From Pseudohaliea sp964438205 (GTDB lineage: Bacteria > Pseudomonadota > Gammaproteobacteria > Pseudomonadales > Halieaceae), in assembly GCA_964438205.1 (NCBI GenBank), contig CAYTJQ010000003.1, forward strand, positions 31,683-95,682: a stretch of 64,000 nucleotides of DNA, read 5' to 3'. Below the pieces are notes generated by a model that worked only from the letters and a program-made list of their open reading frames with translations, was not told the origin of the DNA and did no database searches. The translations under genes and the position numbers were made by a program. Below, one piece after another: positions 34,997 to 41,789 of this stretch. Numbering within the stretch: the first letter of the stretch is position 1; every line of letters starts with the position of its first letter.

Positions 34997-35761
34997 ATGG
35001 ATCTGGCCACGCTCCTCGGCCTGGTGGGCGCCATCGGCGTCGTACTGGCGGCGATTCTCACCGGCGGCTCTGCCATCGTCTTCTTCAACGTCCCTTCGAT
35101 TCTCATCGTGCTCGGGGGCACGGTGCTCGTGGTCATGGTCAAGTTCTCGCTGGCGCAGTTCTTCGGCGCCTTCCGCGTGGCTGCGAGAGCGTTCGTTTTC
35201 CGCGTCGACGACCCCGAAGCGCTCATCGCCCAGATCGTCGAGCTGTCGAACATCGCCCGGAAAGAGGGCATGCTGGCACTCGAGAACCAGGAAATCGAGA
35301 ACGAGTTTCTCGACGACGGCATCAAGATGCTCATCGACGGCAACAGCCGGGAGGTCGTCAGCACGGTCATGCACAAGGACCTGCAGCAGACCATCGACCG
35401 GCACAGCTGGGGCATGAAGGTCTTCACCGCGACCGGCGAGGTCGCGCCGGCCATGGGCATGATCGGCACCCTGATCGGGCTGGTGCAGATGTTGTCCTCC
35501 ATGGACGACCCCAAGGCCATCGGCCCGGCGATGGCGGTCGCGCTCCTGACGACCCTCTACGGCGCGATCCTCGGCAACATGGTCGCCCTGCCCATCGCCG
35601 ACAAGCTGAAGCTGCGTAAGAGCGAGGAGGGACGCATCAAGGCCATGTGCATCGACGGCGTGCTGGCCATCCAGGAGGGCCAGAACCCGCGCATCGTCGA
35701 ATCCATGCTCAAGGCCTACCTGGAGCCCGGGAAGCGCAACAACGGTGACAGCGAGGAATGA
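34997..35761 (+). CDS. pomA: Flagellar stator protein PomA (MotA family)
   Basis: The 254-residue protein has four membrane helices and the cytosolic loop that contacts FliG. The start MDLATLLGLVGAIGVVLAAIL and the segments GEVAPAMGMIGTLIGLVQML and AMAVALLTTLYGAILGNM are typical of PomA, the sodium-type MotA homologue. With PomB it forms the ion channel that drives rotation. It overlaps pomB by 4 bases (ATGA) and pomB overlaps a pilZ gene, so the three form one operon. The sodium preference is inferred from sequence class, not shown. No sigma-28 or RpoN promoter was found in the 123 bases upstream. Confidence 0.92.
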   Translation: MDLATLLGLVGAIGVVLAAILTGGSAIVFFNVPSILIVLGGTVLVVMVKFSLAQFFGAFRVAARAFVFRVDDPEALIAQIVELSNIARKEGMLALENQEIENEFLDDGIKMLIDGNSREVVSTVMHKDLQQTIDRHSWGMKVFTATGEVAPAMGMIGTLIGLVQMLSSMDDPKAIGPAMAVALLTTLYGAILGNMVALPIADKLKLRKSEEGRIKAMCIDGVLAIQEGQNPRIVESMLKAYLEPGKRNNGDSEE

Positions 35762-36681
35762 TCGACTACGAGGACCAGGATGACGAGCAACAGGGCGCGC
35801 CGGCCTGGATGGCAACCTTTGCCGACCTCATGTCGCTGCTCATGTGCTTCTTCGTACTGCTCCTGTCCTTCTCGGAGATGGATGTAGAGAAATACAAGCA
35901 GATTGCCGGGTCCATGAAGATGGCCTTCGGGGTCCAGAACCGCGTCAAGGTCGACGACATTCCCAAGGGAACCAGCGTGATTGCCAGGGAGTTCAGCCCC
36001 GGGAAGCCGGAGCCGACGATCATGGACACGATCAACCAGGTCACGGAGCAGAACACGGAGAATTCCCTGCAGGTCGGCAACCCCGATGCACCGAGGCTCG
36101 ATGAGGAGCGGACGCGGGAACTGCTCGAGAAGAAGGTGGAAGCGCTCCTCGAGGAAACGAAGGAAGATGCCGAGGAACTGCGCGAGATCCTCGCGCAGGA
36201 AGTGCAGACCGGGAAGGTCGACATCGAGACCGAGGGGCGGTCCATCATCGTCAGGATCCGCGAGAACGGTTCCTTCCCCTCCGGCTCGGCGACCCTGAAT
36301 GCCGACTTCCTGCCGGTCATGGACCGGCTGCGGCAGGCGCTGGTGGAGATTCCGGGCACGATCGCTGTCGAGGGCCACACGGACGACGTGCCGATCAGCG
36401 GCGGCCGCTTCCGCTCCAACTGGGATCTGTCGGCGAGCCGGGCCCTGTCCGTGACCCACGAACTGCTGAAAAGCGGCGAACTGCCCAATGACCGCCTCAT
36501 GGTCGTCGGCTACGCCGAGACCGAGCCGTTCACCAACAACGAGAGCCCGGAGGGACGCGCCATGAACCGGCGGGTGGAACTGGTGATCCGGCAGTCCCTC
36601 GAGGACAGCCGCCAGGAGGACCTCGACGTGATCCGGGAGGCCAACTCGGACGTCGTGGATGTCCTGGAGCTGGATCGATGA
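35758..36681 (+). CDS. pomB: Flagellar stator protein PomB (MotB family)
   Basis: The 307-residue protein has one membrane helix at about 16-38 with the ion-binding aspartate D23 in ATFADLMSLLMCFF. A long periplasmic linker and plug follow, then an OmpA-like peptidoglycan-binding domain (about 160-285: VEGHTDDVPISGGRF, NWDLSASRA, MNRRVELVI). The membrane-segment sequence is of the PomB type. The acidic C-terminal tail (EDSRQEDLDVI) is somewhat longer than usual. ATG overlaps the pomA stop, and its own stop overlaps the pilZ start. Confidence 0.92.
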   Translation: MIDYEDQDDEQQGAPAWMATFADLMSLLMCFFVLLLSFSEMDVEKYKQIAGSMKMAFGVQNRVKVDDIPKGTSVIAREFSPGKPEPTIMDTINQVTEQNTENSLQVGNPDAPRLDEERTRELLEKKVEALLEETKEDAEELREILAQEVQTGKVDIETEGRSIIVRIRENGSFPSGSATLNADFLPVMDRLRQALVEIPGTIAVEGHTDDVPISGGRFRSNWDLSASRALSVTHELLKSGELPNDRLMVVGYAETEPFTNNESPEGRAMNRRVELVIRQSLEDSRQEDLDVIREANSDVVDVLELDR

Positions 36682-37271
36682 ACGGGGGAGCTGACCGCCG
36701 CCAGGGAGAGCGGCGCAAGTTCTACCGCATCACGGATCGGGTCAGGCTGCGCTACGAGACGATCGAAGAGGGCCCGAAAACCGCCGGGCAGGCAGGCGGG
36801 GCCATCGGCCTGAGTACCGGGCAGTTGCTGGGGGAGCTCGACGAAGAGCTGGCGGAATGTATCAACCTGCTGGGGCGGGAAGACCCCCTGGCAGCGCGTG
36901 CGCTGGGCCTCCTCAACCGCAAGGTCTCCCTGCTCGCCACCCTGAGCCTCTCGGAAGACGGCGATGAGGCTGCCAGCTACCGGGAGATGCTGGTCAGCCT
37001 GAGCGGCTGCGGCCTCGCCTTCGAGGCCGGCGAGCAGTTGCCGCCGGGCACGCCCCTGAAGCTGTGGCTTATCCTGCAACCCTCGCAGTTGGAGGTGAAC
37101 ATCACCGGCCGGGTGGTCGATGCAGCGCCCGCCGGCACCGCCGGGGAGTCACGCTTCTGGACACGGGTGGACTTCGACGATGAAGCCTGGGCCCGCGAGG
37201 AACTCATCCGCCACGTCGTACAGAAACAGGGCCTGCTGGTCGCCGAGCGCTCGGAGCAAGGCCAGCCCTAG
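36678..37271 (+). CDS. PilZ-domain c-di-GMP receptor with helical insertion
   Basis: The 197-residue protein begins with a basic stretch containing RxxxR (R13-R17 in ERRKFYR). It reaches the second PilZ motif SLSGCG only at residues 107-112, where the usual first Asp/Asn is Ser. Between them lies an insertion of about 85 mostly helical residues (LLGELDEELAECINLL, LAARALGLLNRKVSLLATL). PilZ domains normally place these motifs 20-30 residues apart. It is coupled to pomB by ATGA, so it probably modulates the PomAB stator in response to c-di-GMP (inference). Its TAG stop shares the palindrome CTAG with the stop of the convergent small gene. Confidence 0.82.
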   Translation: MNGGADRRQGERRKFYRITDRVRLRYETIEEGPKTAGQAGGAIGLSTGQLLGELDEELAECINLLGREDPLAARALGLLNRKVSLLATLSLSEDGDEAASYREMLVSLSGCGLAFEAGEQLPPGTPLKLWLILQPSQLEVNITGRVVDAAPAGTAGESRFWTRVDFDDEAWAREELIRHVVQKQGLLVAERSEQGQP

Positions 37272-37441
37272 CAGTGCTCATCGATGCGACCCGGACGGTC
37301 TCTCCCGCCGCGTCGTCGACCGTCTTCCCGCTCCGTGACCTTGTCGCGCTCGGCGCGCCGGCGCTTTTCCTCGGCACCGCGCTGCGCCGGCCGTACCGGT
37401 CGCAGCGGCTTGATACCTTTCGGATCGATGGGATCGACCAT
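37268..37441 (-). CDS. Small basic protein downstream of motD
   Basis: The 57-residue highly charged protein starts MVDPIDPKGIKPLRPV and ends GRDRPGRIDEHC. A strong ribosome site GGAGGG lies 4 bases before the ATG, directly after the motD stop. Short proteins ending in RIDEYA-like sequence occur beside mot/che genes in other gammaproteobacteria as I recall, which supports a real gene, but its function is unknown. It is 10 bases after motD and is probably the last gene of the long flagellar block. Its stop overlaps that of the convergent pilZ gene by 4 bases. Confidence 0.65.
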   Translation of the reverse strand: MVDPIDPKGIKPLRPVRPAQRGAEEKRRRAERDKVTEREDGRRRGGRDRPGRIDEHC

Positions 37442-37451
37442 GGGTCCCTCC

Positions 37452-38312
37452 TCACCCCGCGGCGCGACTGCGCCCCGCCGCGAGCATGATGCCCGGCAGG
37501 CGCTCCCCGGAGGCCGCCGACGACATGACCACCAGGACCACGCGGCGGTTCCGCGCCCGGCCCTCCGGCGTATCGTTCTCGGCGATGGGCCGGTGCTCAC
37601 CGTAGCCGGTGGCGGACAGGCGTTCCGGCGCGATGCCGTTCGCCTCGAACAGCCGGACCACCGTCGCCGCCCGGGCCGCAGACAGCTCCCAATTCGAGGG
37701 GAAGCGCCCGTTCCTGATCGGCACATTGTCCGTAAAACCCTCGACGTTGACCAGGTTGGGCACGTCGCGCAGCACGGTCGCGAAATTCTCGAGCACCGGC
37801 AAGGCACCGGAGAGCAGTACCCGGCTCCCCGAGGCGAAGAGCAGCTGTGCCTTGATCTCGATCTCGAGCCAGTAATCGTTGCGCTCGACCTTGATGAGCT
37901 CCTCGTCGATGAAATCGGAGACGCGGTTCTCGACGGCGCCGGCAAGGCGGTCGATCTCGCCCCGCGACTCGGCGGCGGCGTCGCCCGTCCCCGGGTTGGC
38001 AAGCCCGGCATTGAGAAGCTCGGGCTTGAACGGAATCATCGCCTGCGACGCATCGGCACCCGGGGCCCCGGCGGACCAGGCGTCCGGCATCGGTACGCCG
38101 CCGGAACTCTGCCGCTGCAGCGCCAGGAGCGGTGCATTCAGGGCGCGGACGATGGAGTCCGAGAGAACGGCGTAGCTGCCCTCGCGCGCCGTGGAAATCG
38201 AGTACATGACCACGAAGAAGGCAAACAGGAGCGTAATGAAGTCGGCATAGGAGACCAGCCACCGCTCGTGGTTGTCACTGTAGTCGAGCTGGCGCCGGCG
38301 TCGCCCCCTCAC
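37452..38312 (-). CDS. motD: Flagellar stator protein MotD (MotB family)
   Basis: The 286-residue protein has one membrane helix (about 18-38) with ion-binding D24 in SYADFITLLFAFF. An OmpA-like peptidoglycan-binding domain (about 130-265: LLFASGSRVLLS, VEGFTDNVPIRNGRFP, NWELSAARA, RARNRRVVLV) follows. This sequence class is the MotD type of the second, proton-type stator in pseudomonads. It overlaps motC by 4 bases (ATGA-like). The C-terminal tail is short and basic. Together with PomAB 1 kb away it gives the cell two stator sets. Confidence 0.9.
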   Translation of the reverse strand: MRGRRRRQLDYSDNHERWLVSYADFITLLFAFFVVMYSISTAREGSYAVLSDSIVRALNAPLLALQRQSSGGVPMPDAWSAGAPGADASQAMIPFKPELLNAGLANPGTGDAAAESRGEIDRLAGAVENRVSDFIDEELIKVERNDYWLEIEIKAQLLFASGSRVLLSGALPVLENFATVLRDVPNLVNVEGFTDNVPIRNGRFPSNWELSAARAATVVRLFEANGIAPERLSATGYGEHRPIAENDTPEGRARNRRVVLVVMSSAASGERLPGIMLAAGRSRAAG

Positions 38313-39082
38313 CCCAGGTAGCCCTCGAGCTTGCTCTGGATCGCGCGCGGGTTCTCGCCCTCCGCGATCATGATGACGCCGTCCAGCATCATCTCCTGGT
38401 ACTGCAGCTGTTCACCGTAGAGCGCCTTGAGCTTGTTGGCGACGGGCAGGAACAGCAGGTTGGCGAAACCGACACCGTAGATCGTCGCCACGAACGCGAC
38501 GGCGATACCGGAACCGAGCGCCGAGGGGTCGGACAGGTTCTTCATGACGTGGATCAGCCCGAGCACGGCACCGAGAATGCCGACCGTCGGGGCATAGCCC
38601 CCCATGGACTCGAACACGCGCGCGCCGCGCTCCTCGCGGGCGAGCTTGCTGTCGATCTCCACTTCCATGATGGCGCGGATCTCGTCGGGCTCCACGCCGT
38701 CCACGAGGAGGGTCAGGCCCTTGCGGAGGAACGGGTCGGCCACGCCCTGCGCCTGCTTTTCGAGGGACAGGAGCCCATCGCGACGCACGCGCCGGCTCCA
38801 CTCGAGCACGTCGTCGATCAACGGCTGACGGTCGAAGCGCGGCGTGCGCAGCACCCACTTGAGCCGGCGCATGGCGAAGAGGAAGTCCCCGAGCGGTGTC
38901 TGCAGCAGGACGGCGCCGAGCGTACCGCCGACGACGATGACGAAGGCGGTGAGCTGCAGCAGGCTGGTGATGCGCCCACCCTCCAGCATGTTGCCGCCGA
39001 CGATGGCAGCGACCGACAGGGTGACGCCGATGAGCGTGAGGTAATCGAAGGCCGACCCGGCCGGTTTGCCCTTGCGCGCCAT
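38309..39082 (-). CDS. motC: Flagellar stator protein MotC (MotA family)
   Basis: The 257-residue four-helix stator subunit shows FDYLTLIGVTLSVAAIVGG, VFESMGGYAPTVGILGAVL and GIAVAFVATIYGVGFANL. It differs clearly from PomA encoded nearby, notably in the N-terminal region, and is of the MotC type. The cytosolic loop contains the conserved charged residues expected to contact FliG. It lies only 7 bases downstream of fliA and is coupled to motD, so it is probably transcribed with the fliA unit. The usual che genes between fliA and motC are not present. Confidence 0.9.
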   Translation of the reverse strand: MARKGKPAGSAFDYLTLIGVTLSVAAIVGGNMLEGGRITSLLQLTAFVIVVGGTLGAVLLQTPLGDFLFAMRRLKWVLRTPRFDRQPLIDDVLEWSRRVRRDGLLSLEKQAQGVADPFLRKGLTLLVDGVEPDEIRAIMEVEIDSKLAREERGARVFESMGGYAPTVGILGAVLGLIHVMKNLSDPSALGSGIAVAFVATIYGVGFANLLFLPVANKLKALYGEQLQYQEMMLDGVIMIAEGENPRAIQSKLEGYLG

Positions 39083-39089
39083 CCTTACA

Positions 39090-39797
39090 TCAACCCATCC
39101 AGGCAGAGAGCTTGCCGCGCAGCCGGGCGATGGCCTGGCCGTGCAGCTGGGAAACGCGTGATTCGGTCACCTCGAGCACGCCGGCGATTTCACGAAGATT
39201 CAGGCCCTCACTGTAATACAACGACATCATCAGCGCCTCCCGCTCGGGAAGGCGGGCGATGGCGACGGCGAGGGCCTGGCGGAAGGCCTCGCGCGTTGTC
39301 TCGCCGGCCGGGTCCGCCGCGGCAGCGGCGACGGCGTCGTCGCCGCCGAGTTCCTCCAGCGTGGTCATGCGCGCGCAGGCGAGCTCCGCCGCGAGCTCCC
39401 GGTACTCGTCCACGGGCAGCGCCAGCTGCCGGGCGATGGCCTCGTCCGTGGCAACCTGTCCCTGCGCCTGCTCGACGACGGTGATCGCCTCGGCGACCTG
39501 GCGCAGCTTGCCCTGGACCGAGCGCGGCAGCCAGTCGTGGCGACGGAGTTCGTCCAGCATCGCACCGCGGATACGGATACCGGCGTAGGTCGCAAAGCTG
39601 GCGCCGCGGGCGGCATCGTGGTCTTCGCTGGCCTTCAGGAGGCCGATGAGCCCCACCTGGATGAGGTCGTCCGTGTCCACGGAAGCGGGCAGGCGCGCCG
39701 CCAGGTGCAGGGCGATCTGCTTCACGCGGGGCAGGTGCTCGAGGACGAGGGCCTGCTTCGCATCGCCGGCGGCGCCGGAGCTCGCCACCTCAGCCAT
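39090..39797 (-). CDS. fliA: RNA polymerase sigma factor FliA (sigma-28)
   Basis: The 235-residue sigma factor directs transcription of late flagellar genes. Region 2 is seen in DLIQVGLIGLLKASEDHD, ATYAGIRIRGAMLDELR and DWLPRS. Region 4 is seen in LPEREALMMSLYYSEGLNL and IAGVLEVTESRVSQLHGQA. Length is as expected. It overlaps the end of fleN by 8 bases and is followed by motC after 7 bases. I found no FlgM gene in the window and no clear sigma-28 site among the intergenic regions here; its targets, such as fliC, have promoters outside. Confidence 0.93.
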   Translation of the reverse strand: MAEVASSGAAGDAKQALVLEHLPRVKQIALHLAARLPASVDTDDLIQVGLIGLLKASEDHDAARGASFATYAGIRIRGAMLDELRRHDWLPRSVQGKLRQVAEAITVVEQAQGQVATDEAIARQLALPVDEYRELAAELACARMTTLEELGGDDAVAAAAADPAGETTREAFRQALAVAIARLPEREALMMSLYYSEGLNLREIAGVLEVTESRVSQLHGQAIARLRGKLSAWMG

Positions 39798-40629
39798 GCT
39801 CTGCCTCGGCCTCGATCAGGCGCTCGAGGAAGAACCCGATGCCCCCGGACACCGCGCTTGCGCGCAGCGTTTTCTGCACCCGCTGCGCGACGCGACGGAA
39901 GGCCTGTGCGGAGGGCGCCCGGGGGTAGGCGGCCATGACGGCCTGCTGCTGCCGTACGGCGCGACGGAGGTAATCGTCCCGCGGGATAGGGCCGAGGTAG
40001 CCGAGGTGAACATCGAGGTGGCGGTCCGCAACCCCGCAGAGCTTGTCGAACAGGCGACGGCCCTGGAGCTCGTTGTCGACCATGTTGGCCAGCAGCTGGA
40101 AGCGCTTGACGCCGTGGTCCCGGCTCAGGACCTTGATCAGCGCGTAGGCATCGGTGAGCGAGGTCGGCTCGTCACAGACCACCACGATGATCTCCGGGCA
40201 GGCACGGGCAAAGGTCAGTACGGCGCTGTCGATCCCGGCGCCGGTATCGACGAGGAGCGTGTCCAGGGGCCCCGGTAGCTCGCTGAACGCGCTCACCAGG
40301 CCCGACTGTTCTGCCGCACTCAGGCTGGCCATGCGCGCGACGCCGGACGACGCCGGCACGATGCGGATACCGGCGGGCCCCGCAACGATGGTTTCGGCCA
40401 GGGTGCATTCGCCGGCCAGCACCGCGCTGATATCCCGCTCGGGTTTGAGCCCGAGCGCCACGTCGACATTGGCGAGGCCGAGGTCGGCATCGAACAGCAG
40501 CACGGCCTCGCCGGACTCGGCAAGTGCCACGGCGAGATTGACCGCTACACTGGTCTTGCCGACGCCCCCTTTACCGCTGCTGACTGCAATGACGTTGATA
40601 GGGGCTCCCCCGCCCTTAATCCGGCCCAT
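39790..40629 (-). CDS. fleN: Flagellar number regulator FleN/FlhG (MinD-like ATPase)
   Basis: The 279-residue MinD/ParA-type ATPase has the deviant Walker A SSGKGGVGKTSVAVNLA at about 17-33. Switch regions include LLFDADLGLANVDVALG and LLVDTGAGID, followed by a C-terminal amphipathic region. FleN limits flagellar number, antagonises FleQ ATPase activity and works with FlhF at the pole. It has no N-terminal FlhF-activating helix with an obvious DQAxxLR motif. The gene follows flhF by 53 bases and overlaps fliA, which is the normal order. Confidence 0.92.
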   Translation of the reverse strand: MGRIKGGGAPINVIAVSSGKGGVGKTSVAVNLAVALAESGEAVLLFDADLGLANVDVALGLKPERDISAVLAGECTLAETIVAGPAGIRIVPASSGVARMASLSAAEQSGLVSAFSELPGPLDTLLVDTGAGIDSAVLTFARACPEIIVVVCDEPTSLTDAYALIKVLSRDHGVKRFQLLANMVDNELQGRRLFDKLCGVADRHLDVHLGYLGPIPRDDYLRRAVRQQQAVMAAYPRAPSAQAFRRVAQRVQKTLRASAVSGGIGFFLERLIEAEAEHG

Positions 40630-40682
40630 AGCGCGCCTGCCTCCAGCGCCAGTGACATTGGCCCCTGCTCAGGGCCGAAGAC

Positions 40683-41789
40683 TCAACCCGCCACGGCTCC
40701 GGGCAGGTTGCTCCGACGCGACCGGGCGTCGGTCAGGGCCATGGCCACCCGGACCAGTTCCCCCGCCTTTGCCGGCTCGATATCGTCCGGCACCCGCTGG
40801 CCGTCGCAGGTGAGCAGTGCCGGCAGTTCCGTGCGGACCAGGGCTTCCAGGACGCCGCCCAGGCTGGTCGCTTCGTCCATCTTGGTGATGATAGCACCCG
40901 CCAGCTGCTGTCTTCCAAAGGCGAGCACCACTTCCTTCGTCTGCGCGGCCTGGGCCGCCGCGGAGAGCACCAGGCAGAGGGTTACCGGTGCGATCCGGCC
41001 GCCCAGCATCTCGCACTGGTCCAGCAGGCGCCGGTCCCGCTGGCCCATGCCGGCGGTATCGATGAACACGCGCCGGTCGCGGAAGCCCGCGAGGGCCTCA
41101 TCGAGTGCCTCGCGGGTGGTGGCGCTCACGTGGGCGATGCCGAGCAGGCGGGCGAAGGTGGCGAGCTGCTCATCCGCGCCGATGCGGTAGGCGTCCGCGG
41201 TGACCAGCGCCACGCCGTCGCGGCCGTGACGCAGGGCGGACAGGCCGGCAAGCTTCGCGACCGTCGTCGACTTGCCGACGCCGGTCACGCCGACGCAGGC
41301 CAGCGCCTCGCCCGCTTCGATCGCCGGTGGCCGGGCCGTGCGGATCCGGTCGGCGAGCACCTGCATGGCGAGCCGCCACTGGGCGTCGAGTCCCCCGCGC
41401 TGCGGGACCGCGTCGAGCAGGCTCCCGCTGATGCCCCGGGACAGGCCGAGCCGGGCCAGGCGCTGGCCCAGCGCGGCGCGCACGGGCGGCACGCCCGCGC
41501 TGTCCTTCCAGCTGCGACCCTTGAGCTGCTGCTCGAGCACGCTGCGCAGTTCCACGAGTTCGTCCTGGAGCCGCTGCATGGTGAGCTCCCTCGCCGGGTC
41601 GGCCGCTACCCGCGGCTCGGCCTCGGCGAGCGCCTCGAGGTGCTGCTCGTCTAACTCCAGCGCCGCCACCAGCTCCACACCGTCGGCGGAGCGGCGGGAG
41701 GAGAGGATGACCGCCTCCGGTCCCAGCGCCTCCCGGACCCGGGCCATGGCCGCGCGGCTGTTCTTGCCCCTGAAACGCCTGATATCCAT
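40683..41789 (-). CDS. flhF: Flagellar biosynthesis GTPase FlhF
   Basis: The 368-residue SRP-type GTPase sets polar placement of the flagellum. The N-terminal B domain starts MDIRRFRGKNSRAAMARVRE, the linker is variable, and the NG domain holds ACVGVTGVGKSTTVAKLAG (P-loop), VALVTADAYRIGADEQL, VFIDTAGMGQRD and TKMDEATSLGG. It is shorter than Pseudomonas FlhF, mainly in the B domain. ATG overlaps the flhA stop by one base (TAATG) and GGAGG lies just upstream, so it is translated with flhA. Confidence 0.92.
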   Translation of the reverse strand: MDIRRFRGKNSRAAMARVREALGPEAVILSSRRSADGVELVAALELDEQHLEALAEAEPRVAADPARELTMQRLQDELVELRSVLEQQLKGRSWKDSAGVPPVRAALGQRLARLGLSRGISGSLLDAVPQRGGLDAQWRLAMQVLADRIRTARPPAIEAGEALACVGVTGVGKSTTVAKLAGLSALRHGRDGVALVTADAYRIGADEQLATFARLLGIAHVSATTREALDEALAGFRDRRVFIDTAGMGQRDRRLLDQCEMLGGRIAPVTLCLVLSAAAQAAQTKEVVLAFGRQQLAGAIITKMDEATSLGGVLEALVRTELPALLTCDGQRVPDDIEPAKAGELVRVAMALTDARSRRSNLPGAVAG

